Below, one piece after another: positions 1 to 6,426 of a stretch of DNA of 6,426 nucleotides (position 1 is its first letter; every line of letters starts with the position of its first letter). A program made the position numbers and the translations under genes. Source of the DNA: Clostridia bacterium (GTDB taxonomy: Bacteria; Bacillota_A; Clostridia; Christensenellales; Borkfalkiaceae). Below the pieces are notes generated by a model, which had not been told where the DNA came from, did not search any database, and saw nothing but the letters and a program-made list of their open reading frames with translations. The stretch is from NCBI GenBank assembly GCA_017621955.1, contig JAGASB010000054.1:1-6426 (forward strand), written 5' to 3'.

Positions 1-441
1 TCTCTTTGCTTTAAAATAATTTTTTATTATATTTGCACAAATTTCTTGCTCAACTCCGCCCGTAAATTGCGTACAATGGTTAAGCCCACCGTCAGTCAGC
101 ACGGAAAACTTACTTACAGCACAACCGCTTTTTGGCTCAAACGCACCAAAGTAAACGTGTTTTATTCTTGCATTGACTATGGCACCTGCACACATTGCAC
201 AAGGTTCCATAGTTATATACATTTCCGCACCGTCAAGTCGCCAACTTTTCAGCTTTTTACAAGCTTTATTGATTGCTAAAATCTCTGCGTGTGCAGTCGC
301 AAGCTGAGTTTTTTCCATTGCGTTTCGTGCCCGTGCTATAATTTTTCCATCAAGAACTATCACTGCACCCACAGGCACTTCGTCTTCTTTGACCGCTATA
401 AGTGCTTGCTTGATTGCGGCGTTCATAAATTTTTTTTGCAT
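1..441 (-). CDS. tadA: tRNA-specific adenosine deaminase TadA (3' end cut by window edge)
   Basis: Deaminates adenosine 34 to inosine in the anticodon of tRNA-Arg(ACG), allowing wobble reading; a cytosolic zinc enzyme of the cytidine/deoxycytidylate deaminase fold. 147 codons are visible with no stop, so the end lies beyond base 1; family members are usually about 150-165 residues, so little is missing. Seen directly: EVPVGAVIV near residues 21-29, Asn40, the His-Ala-Glu motif at 51-53 (zinc ligand His51, proton-shuttling Glu53) and Pro-Cys-Ala-Met-Cys at 80-84 (zinc ligands Cys81 and Cys84), followed by the TadA-type stretch FGAFEPKSGC. The start at 441 is preferred over the ATG at 426: it has GGGAG five bases upstream, and the extra residues MQKKF align with the start of other TadA proteins. 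The gene overlaps the 3' end of the M14 peptidase gene by 19 bp, suggesting coupled translation. Last visible gene of a four-gene minus-strand run. Confidence 0.94.
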   Translation of the reverse strand, partial: MQKKFMNAAIKQALIAVKEDEVPVGAVIVLDGKIIARARNAMEKTQLATAHAEILAINKACKKLKSWRLDGAEMYITMEPCAMCAGAIVNARIKHVYFGAFEPKSGCAVSKFSVLTDGGLNHCTQFTGGVEQEICANIIKNYFKAKR

Positions 442-1211
442 AATTTCTCCCAAACGTAATCGGTTACAACTTGCACAACGTTACGGTTTTTCTGGTATAT
501 AAATTCTAATTGTTCTTTTTTAATAGGGTGTGATAATAGGTCACTACCAACTTCAATGGTAAGTGCGGGTATCTTTAATTTTTCAATGCACCAATCTTTA
601 TATCCACCTGCTGAATATGGCGTTTCCTTTATATTATAACCCGTTTCTTTTGCCACCACTTGCGCCAAGCCTAAATCACGGATTGCCCGTTTCCCTTTTT
701 GAAAAAATTGCCAATAAATTTCTTCACCCTTTGAGTGATAACTTACCGTTGCATCGGGTTTAACTTTTAGTGTAAATTCTTTTAACGCTATCGTTTCAGG
801 TTCGGAAAACGGAAATTTACCTATATAATTTTCACTTCCACGTTGTGTGGTATTACTTTTGCCCGTACCCCACCTTGCATCAAAATTAACGTTTAAATCC
901 ACACCACGCCCATTTGCTTTATAAAGTGGATTATCTCTATTGCAAATGGCTATTCCGTCAGGGTTTACGGCAGGAATAAAGTAAACCGTACCCGCTTTTT
1001 TTGTTAAAACATGCGCTTTTATTTGTTCTAAAGCTAAGTGCGTCGTTATATATTCACGTGCGTGAATTGCATACTGAAATATGATTACGGGTCTATTTGT
1101 AACTGCAACCTTAAAACAGTATATCGGCTTATTAAATAGACTTTTGCCTATAACAAATTTTTCGCCCGTAAAATCATTATAAAAATTATCTAATTCATTT
1201 AAAACACACAT
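423..1211 (-). CDS. M14-family zinc metallocarboxypeptidase, cytoplasmic, with altered substrate motif
   Basis: A 262-residue single-domain zinc peptidase of the M14 (carboxypeptidase A-like) family. Visible active-site set: HxxE as His50-Ala-Arg-Glu53, third zinc ligand His159 in SYHSKG, and the catalytic general base Glu220 in LTIEVG. NPDG at 83-86 and GVDLN at 103-107 are also family signatures. Where classical members have Asn-Arg-Asn-Phe (the Arg pairs with the substrate C-terminal carboxylate) this protein has Asn107-Val-Asn-Phe; Arg102 just upstream might take over part of carboxylate binding. No signal peptide or prodomain is seen, so it should act in the cytosol. Bacterial relatives often cleave gamma-D-glutamyl-diaminopimelate bonds of cell-wall peptides, so murein-peptide recycling is a reasonable but unproven role. 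The start lies 15 bp after the rlmH stop, in the same frame, with no clear Shine-Dalgarno; no other in-frame ATG is available nearby. Substrate unknown. Confidence 0.88.
   Translation of the reverse strand: MCVLNELDNFYNDFTGEKFVIGKSLFNKPIYCFKVAVTNRPVIIFQYAIHAREYITTHLALEQIKAHVLTKKAGTVYFIPAVNPDGIAICNRDNPLYKANGRGVDLNVNFDARWGTGKSNTTQRGSENYIGKFPFSEPETIALKEFTLKVKPDATVSYHSKGEEIYWQFFQKGKRAIRDLGLAQVVAKETGYNIKETPYSAGGYKDWCIEKLKIPALTIEVGSDLLSHPIKKEQLEFIYQKNRNVVQVVTDYVWEKLCKKNL
447..451 (-). promoter_or_regulatory. Ribosome binding site deciding the tadA start
   Basis: The minus strand reads GGGAG, then AAATT, then ATG at 441. Spacing is ideal. The ATG at 426 has only A/T-rich sequence in front of it. 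The site lies inside the coding region of the M14 peptidase gene. Confidence 0.7.
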
Positions 1212-1226
1212 ACTTAATTGTATGCG

Positions 1227-1700
1227 TTATTTATGATATGCGCTACCTGCGTTTATAGAAAACGACCTATAAAGTTGCTCACAAAGCATAAGTCTAAACA
1301 GCGTATGAGGAAAGGTCATATCGGAAAAGGAAATAAGACCGTCCGCACGGCTCTTCACAGCATCACAAAGTCCATACGAACCACCTATAACGAAAGTTAT
1401 TACACCGTCGCCTAAATCGACGTGTTTTTTTAACGTTTGAGCAAGTTTTTCACTTGAAAGTTTTTTGCCTTCTATCGCCATTGCGTAAACACGTCCTTTT
1501 AAGTGCGGTAAAATCTTTTCACCTTCACGAAGTTTTACCGTTTGAATAACGCCGTCATCAACCTTTGTAAAGTTTTCTTCCGAAATTTCAGTTATAGTAA
1601 ACTCACAATACTTTGAAAGCCTTTTGGCATATTCAGTTATCCCTTCTTGAAAATATTTTTCCTTAACCTTGCCTACCGCAACTACGTTTACTTTTATCAT
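1227..1700 (-). CDS. rlmH: 23S rRNA (pseudouridine-1915-N3)-methyltransferase RlmH
   Basis: SPOUT-class methyltransferase that uses S-adenosylmethionine to methylate pseudouridine 1915 in helix 69 of 23S rRNA on assembled 70S ribosomes. The 157-residue length is typical. Seen: the N-terminal IKVNVVAVGKVKEKYF (2-17), AIEGKKLSSE (75-84), the SAM-binding trefoil-knot loop FVIGGSYGL (103-111), SFSDMTFPH (124-132), EQLYRSFSIN (141-150) and the C-terminal Tyr-His-Lys tail (155-157) that is conserved and contributes to the active site. The start lies one base after the stop of the CPBP protease gene; GGTGG six bases before the ATG is a plausible ribosome site inside the upstream gene. Such tight spacing implies one transcript with the protease upstream and the M14 peptidase and tadA downstream. 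Confidence 0.96.
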   Translation of the reverse strand: MIKVNVVAVGKVKEKYFQEGITEYAKRLSKYCEFTITEISEENFTKVDDGVIQTVKLREGEKILPHLKGRVYAMAIEGKKLSSEKLAQTLKKHVDLGDGVITFVIGGSYGLCDAVKSRADGLISFSDMTFPHTLFRLMLCEQLYRSFSINAGSAYHK

Positions 1701-1701
1701 A

Positions 1702-2595
1702 TCACGCCACCGGAATTAAATTTAAAATAATCATTAACAAACATATTATAACGCCAAACAAGCCGAAAGGAACAAAAAATTTACTAATAGTGCCGTCCTT
1801 TTCATCATAAGTATGATATTTTTTAAGATTTTTAACTATTATAATCATAAATACGGCTAAACAAATTATTCCACATACTATGCTTATAATATTCATTAAA
1901 TCGAGTTGAACTTTAAAATACTCCAACAATATAACCATTGCATTGTTGATAAAGTGTGCAATCATACAAGGAATAGTGCTTTTTGCGTATATTGCAAGTA
2001 ACGCTAGTCCCGCCCCGTAAATTATTTGATAAACCAACTGTGATGCTGAACAATGATAAAGTGCAAAACATAATGACGTACACATAACGGCAACGATAGG
2101 TTTAGCACCTTTTAAAGCGTTCAACATTAAGCCACGGAAAAAAGCTTCCTCAACTATTGCAGGTACAATCGCAAGGACAATTAAATACACAACTAAATCG
2201 CCTACGCCATTAAAAGCCAAAACAAACTCACTAACGTAACAACCTAAACTTTTAAGTGCATTTATAAATATGCCGTTTACAAATCCCAAGCCAAACAACA
2301 TTCCCATCGCAAGCAATATAGATGGCAAAAGCGAAACTGCATTAAACTTTTTTACACCCGTAAGTTCAGTTAAATTGCCACGTTTAAAAATACGATAATA
2401 ACCTATCACCGCAAGCATTGCAAGTGGAGAAAATAAGGCACTTATTGCAATACTTATCGTGCTTTGAGATTTTACGATTGCATTTAATACGGCTTGCCCT
2501 ATAAACACGATAAATATATATAGGCAAATCATTGCCGAATATGCAATCCCGCCATCTTTATGTTCCATTTTAGTAAAACTGTCGACTTTGTTCAT
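1702..2595 (-). CDS. CPBP-family intramembrane glutamic protease (CAAX/Rce1-like, Abi)
   Basis: Polytopic membrane protein of 297 residues with about eight hydrophobic segments by eye (roughly 18-40, 46-66, 88-112, 132-147, 165-180, 186-204, 233-254, 274-294). It carries the CPBP motifs in order: Glu149-Glu150-x-x-x-Arg154 (EEAFFRG), Phe177-x-x-x-His181 (FALYH) and His214-Phe-x-x-Asn218 (HFINN), the residues forming the intramembrane active site in Rce1-type proteases. Bacterial members have been linked to bacteriocin self-immunity, maturation of secreted peptides and membrane-protein processing; nothing here identifies the substrate, and no bacteriocin-like small gene is adjacent. The ATG at 2595 has no Shine-Dalgarno, and an in-frame stop sits five codons upstream, so it is the first possible ATG. 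It is the first gene of the run leading into rlmH, M14 peptidase and tadA. Confidence 0.9.
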   Translation of the reverse strand: MNKVDSFTKMEHKDGGIAYSAMICLYIFIVFIGQAVLNAIVKSQSTISIAISALFSPLAMLAVIGYYRIFKRGNLTELTGVKKFNAVSLLPSILLAMGMLFGLGFVNGIFINALKSLGCYVSEFVLAFNGVGDLVVYLIVLAIVPAIVEEAFFRGLMLNALKGAKPIVAVMCTSLCFALYHCSASQLVYQIIYGAGLALLAIYAKSTIPCMIAHFINNAMVILLEYFKVQLDLMNIISIVCGIICLAVFMIIIVKNLKKYHTYDEKDGTISKFFVPFGLFGVIICLLMIILNLIPVA

Positions 2596-2609
2596 AATTG
2601 AAAATACAT

Positions 2610-2615
2610 TTTATA
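2610..2615 (-). promoter_or_regulatory. Possible -10 box for the CPBP-rlmH-M14-tadA run
   Basis: The minus strand reads TATAAA (continuing AATG) 14 bases before the ATG at 2595. No acceptable -35 hexamer is found 16-18 bases upstream. If used, the transcript would start only about 7 bases before the ATG and be almost leaderless, which would fit the missing ribosome site. Weak evidence in an AT-rich gap. Confidence 0.25.
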
Positions 2616-2662
2616 CAATTTAATTTTGTTCAATTTTTTATAAATTTGGCTTTTTTCAAATA

Positions 2663-2696
2663 AAAAACCCCAAAATATGTCAATTTTGGGGTTTTT
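2663..2696 (-). terminator. Symmetric intrinsic terminator after guaB
   Basis: A perfect 14-bp inverted repeat (AAAAACCCCAAAAT / ATTTTGGGGTTTTT) with a 6-base loop begins six bases past the guaB stop. The CCCC/GGGG core is flanked by A and T runs, so the hairpin ends in a U tract on either strand. On the minus strand it is followed by TTTTTTATTT and closes the guaB transcript. Confidence 0.88.
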
Positions 2697-2702
2697 ATTA
2701 TA

Positions 2703-4756
<2,054 letters not shown>

Positions 4757-4763
4757 GTATCTA

Positions 4764-4768
4764 CCTTC
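4764..4768 (-). promoter_or_regulatory. Ribosome binding site supporting a TTG start
   Basis: The minus strand reads GAAGG, then the seven bases TAGATAC, then TTG at 4756. No ATG occurs in frame within the N-terminal hydrophobic segment, so this site fixes the start of the membrane-protein gene. Confidence 0.65.
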
Positions 4769-4785
4769 TAAAAAGTATTTTTATT

Positions 4786-4814
4786 ATTTTATCAAAGATT
4801 ACGTTAAAAATCAA
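4786..4814 (-). promoter_or_regulatory. Sigma-A-type promoter for the membrane protein-guaB operon
   Basis: On the minus strand TTGATT (4809-4814) is followed after exactly 17 bases by TAAAAT (4786-4791). This predicts a start near 4779 and a leader of about 23 bases, which leaves no room for a riboswitch. Good match to housekeeping promoters in low-GC Gram-positive bacteria, but in AT-rich sequence. Confidence 0.55.
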
Positions 4815-4832
4815 ACTTTTACACGCAAATTT

Positions 4833-4838
4833 TATAAT
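4833..4838 (+). promoter_or_regulatory. Likely -10 box of the lipoprotein gene
   Basis: A perfect TATAAT lies 55 bases before the lipoprotein ATG. No good -35 hexamer sits 16-18 bases upstream (the bases at 4810-4816 match poorly), so the promoter is either weak, activator-dependent or not this one. Confidence 0.35.
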
Positions 4839-4892
4839 AATTAAGAATTACTTTTAAATTGTAATCATATTTTATCGTAAAAGGAGTTAAAT

Positions 4893-5561
4893 ATGAAAAA
4901 ATTTATCACGTTATTTTTAGCCGTTTTATGTGCCGTAACGCTATTTTGCGGTTGTAAAGGTGGCAATCCATTAGAAAAGCACGTTAGCGAACTGCGCTCT
5001 GACGTGTTTTACGGACAAAGTGAAAACTACACGGTAAAAGCAGGTTACGGATTTAAGGAAACACCTTATAATAACGACGGAACTGCACGTTCACGTCAAA
5101 ATCTTTTAACTTTTAGATTGTTAAATAAAGAAACTGACGACGTCTCTTATTCTTTAACAACGACAATTAACGAAACGCAATATAAAACTGTTTTTAAGTT
5201 AAACCCCGTCTCTCACGCACTGACCGCCACGATTGAAATTGATGGATTTAATCTTAAAGAGTTCTCAGTTACCATAAATAGTGGTGCTAATACGGAAACG
5301 GTTACGCTTTTATCACAACTTCCCGAAAACACTATAAACTATTTAACGGCGCTTAGCCACCTTGAAAAAGAGCAAAGCGAACTGATTAAAAGTTATTACG
5401 ACGTAGACGGTAACTTTAATGCTGAAATATATGCACGCGTTCTAGTTAAAGACGGCAAGCCGTATTGGTATATTGGCATTGCTTCGGGCAACGAAAATTT
5501 AAAAGCGCTTTTAATCGACGGCGTTAGTGGTGAGATACTTGCGATTAGAGAAATATTTTAA
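4893..5561 (+). CDS. Predicted lipoprotein with PepSY-like C-terminus, function unknown
   Basis: A 222-residue exported protein. MKKF, a hydrophobic core (5-19) and Phe-Cys-Gly-Cys at 18-21 form a lipoprotein signal, with Cys21 as the likely lipidated residue. Phe at -3 is a slightly loose fit to the lipobox consensus, but the LFCGC pattern is common in clostridia. The mature part looks beta-rich up to about 145 (alternating Thr/Val/Tyr strands), then has a helical stretch (about 146-168). The last 45 residues (DGKPYWYIGI...LLIDGVSGEILAIRE) have the rhythm of a PepSY-like repeat, in which a strand pair ends in asp-x-x-x-Gly-glu-ile; this is by eye. The start is certain: AAGGAG six bases before the ATG. 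The gene stands alone, divergent from the guaB operon and convergent with the cyclophilin gene. It should be anchored on the outer face of the membrane. Its partner or substrate cannot be inferred. Confidence 0.87.
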   Translation: MKKFITLFLAVLCAVTLFCGCKGGNPLEKHVSELRSDVFYGQSENYTVKAGYGFKETPYNNDGTARSRQNLLTFRLLNKETDDVSYSLTTTINETQYKTVFKLNPVSHALTATIEIDGFNLKEFSVTINSGANTETVTLLSQLPENTINYLTALSHLEKEQSELIKSYYDVDGNFNAEIYARVLVKDGKPYWYIGIASGNENLKALLIDGVSGEILAIREIF

Positions 5562-5567
5562 TTTATT

Positions 5568-5598
5568 AAAAACAGCAGACTGTCGGTCTGCTGTTTTT
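5568..5598. terminator. Bidirectional terminator between lipoprotein and cyclophilin genes
   Basis: A perfect 13-bp inverted repeat (AAAAACAGCAGAC / GTCTGCTGTTTTT) with a 5-base loop TGTCG. It starts 7 bases after the lipoprotein stop and ends 8 bases before the cyclophilin stop on the other strand. With a GC-rich core and T runs on both strands it can end both converging transcripts. Confidence 0.92.
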
Positions 5599-5605
5599 GA
5601 CATAA

Positions 5606-6112
5606 TTATTCTATAACGTATGCTTTTTTTATTACCACAGGTTCAACGGGAACGTCGTCATAATACGCCCACCTTGTAGTCTTTACTTGTGAAATTTCTA
5701 TTGCAACGTTTAAGCTTTCTTCGTCGCACACTTTACCGAAAGCGGCGTACTGCGCATCAAGATACGCTTGGTCGTCAACGCAGATAAAAAACTGTGACGA
5801 AGCGGAGTTGGGATCCATAGTTCTTGCCATAGATATAACGCCTGGTGCGTGATGCAGGTCGTTCTTAACGCCGTTCATAGCAAACTCACCTTTAATGGTG
5901 CGGGGTGCTTTTTTATCTTTAAGACCGCCTTCCCAACTGAATCCACCGCCTTGAATCATAAAGCCGGGGATTACACGGTGAAAACACAAACCGTCGTAAA
6001 AACCACTCTTAACTAAATCAAGAAAGTTTTCCACGCTTAAAGGTGCGTGTTCGGGATAAAGCTCTAAATTAATTTTTTTACCGTTTTCAAATTCTAAACA
6101 AACTTTTGACAT
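5606..6112 (-). CDS. Cyclophilin-type peptidyl-prolyl cis-trans isomerase
   Basis: Speeds cis-trans isomerisation of X-Pro bonds during protein folding. The 168 residues form a single cyclophilin domain with no signal peptide, so it is cytosolic. Active-site signatures: FHRVIPGFMIQGGGF (44-58), with catalytic Arg46 and the pocket residues Phe51, Met52 and Gln54; MARTMDPNSASSQFFI (95-110) with Phe108/Phe109; and AYLDAQYAAFGKV (116-128). At the positions equal to human cyclophilin A Trp121 and His126 it has Tyr117 and Tyr122, a pattern I associate with bacterial enzymes and expect to lower cyclosporin affinity. The C-terminal tail (about 143-168) with KTTRWAYYDDVP is typical of clostridial members. 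AGGTG five bases before the ATG is the ribosome site and overlaps the TAG stop of the preceding glnS, 8 bp upstream, so the two genes are probably co-transcribed. Confidence 0.95.
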   Translation of the reverse strand: MSKVCLEFENGKKINLELYPEHAPLSVENFLDLVKSGFYDGLCFHRVIPGFMIQGGGFSWEGGLKDKKAPRTIKGEFAMNGVKNDLHHAPGVISMARTMDPNSASSQFFICVDDQAYLDAQYAAFGKVCDEESLNVAIEISQVKTTRWAYYDDVPVEPVVIKKAYVIE

Positions 6113-6120
6113 AATTTCAC

Positions 6121-6426
6121 CTATTTTTTCAAGTTGTAATTATCTTTAAGTGACACAATTTCACTTAATATTTCTTTGCCACCAACGTTTAAGCGCTTAA
6201 AGTAGCCTGTACGGATAAACTGATAAGCCGTGTTATAATCGTTTTCTAAAACGTAAGGTTCAACCTTGCCGTTATGGATAGTAACGCTTTCTTTGTTCAT
6301 ACGCTCAGAAAAATCTTGACCAGCGTATTCTTCATCTTTTAATAGATGTCCGTACTGACGGATTTCCATATCGGCACAAGTATCAGCATTTACCCATTGT
6401 ATAACGCCTTTACATTTTATGCCAGA
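6121..6426 (-). CDS. glnS: Glutaminyl-tRNA synthetase, C-terminal part (5' end outside window)
   Basis: The last 101 codons of a class I synthetase that joins glutamine to tRNA-Gln. The reading frame is open through the right edge, so the Met at 6369 is internal, not the start. Residues just before it read KGVIQWVNADTCADMEIRQY, matching the GlnRS C-terminal beta-barrel anticodon-binding domain (KGVIHWVSA...EIRLYDRLF in the Escherichia coli protein). Downstream, DFSERMNKESVTI, GKVEPYVL and YQFIRTGYF follow the same domain (E. coli NPESLVI, GFAEPSL, FQFEREGYF), ending in a SLKDNYNLKK tail corresponding to GLRDTW. The catalytic Rossmann domain with HIGH/KMSKS motifs lies outside. GluRS lacks this barrel domain, which excludes that alternative. 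Followed 8 bp later by the cyclophilin gene. Confidence 0.92.
   Translation of the reverse strand, partial: SGIKCKGVIQWVNADTCADMEIRQYGHLLKDEEYAGQDFSERMNKESVTIHNGKVEPYVLENDYNTAYQFIRTGYFKRLNVGGKEILSEIVSLKDNYNLKK

Noticed and set aside
46..279. A 77-codon plus-strand open frame.
   Set aside because: It is antisense to tadA, whose zinc-binding motifs are intact on the minus strand.
1702..2595. The CPBP protease as part of a bacteriocin or phage-exclusion system.
   Set aside because: Family members can have such roles, but no precursor peptide, transporter or regulator is adjacent; the neighbours are housekeeping RNA-modification genes.
2678..2686. A perfect TTGACA (-35 consensus) on the minus strand in the loop of the guaB terminator, as a possible promoter for the CPBP gene.
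   Set aside because: The six bases 17 positions downstream read TTTGAA (and 16 or 18 are no better), so there is no -10 box; the hexamer is a by-product of the hairpin loop.
4757..4892. A guanine or other riboswitch controlling guaB.
   Set aside because: The predicted leader is only about 23 bases, and no conserved purine-riboswitch core or terminator hairpin is visible.
6121..6369. An 82-residue small protein starting at the Met at 6369.
   Set aside because: The frame stays open to the window edge and the upstream residues match the GlnRS anticodon-binding domain, so this Met is internal.

Overview
The window reads as ordinary chromosomal sequence from an AT-rich, low-GC Gram-positive bacterium, most likely a clostridial lineage of the Bacillota. 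The grounds are strong AGGAG-type ribosome sites, tightly packed operons, perfect-stem hairpin terminators, a lipoprotein with a Bacillota-style signal, an RlmH-type rRNA methyltransferase, and a glutaminyl-tRNA synthetase, which many clostridia carry but bacilli lack. The lineage is inference: no rRNA gene is present, and the genus cannot be named from this sequence.

From left to right there are four transcription blocks. Block 1 (minus strand, transcribed from about 2600 down to 1 and beyond the left edge) is a four-gene run: a CPBP-family membrane protease, rlmH, a cytoplasmic M14 metallopeptidase and tadA (cut by the window edge). The genes are separated by 1 bp, 15 bp and a 19-bp overlap, so they are probably co-transcribed. 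Block 2 (minus, 4756 to 2703) is an unrecognised single-pass membrane protein with a TTG start, followed 20 bp later by guaB (IMP dehydrogenase). It ends in a near-palindromic terminator at 2663-2696. Block 3 (plus, 4893-5561) is a single predicted lipoprotein gene transcribed divergently from block 2. The 136-bp region between them holds a good sigma-A-type promoter for block 2 and a -10 box for the lipoprotein. Block 4 (minus, right edge to 5606) is the 3' end of glnS followed by a cyclophilin-type peptidyl-prolyl isomerase. It converges on the lipoprotein gene, and one symmetric hairpin at 5568-5598 can terminate both.

The named genes are housekeeping: tRNA wobble editing (TadA), 23S rRNA pseudouridine methylation (RlmH), tRNA charging (GlnRS), GMP synthesis (GuaB) and protein folding (cyclophilin). 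No mobile element, CRISPR array, tRNA, rRNA, riboswitch or phage-like gene is visible. I did not find a convincing new biological system. The points worth a second look are the M14 peptidase lacking the usual Arg of the Asn-Arg motif, the clustering of two peptidases with two RNA-modification enzymes, the uncharacterised membrane protein tied to guaB, and two start-site corrections (tadA at 441; glnS open to the right edge).
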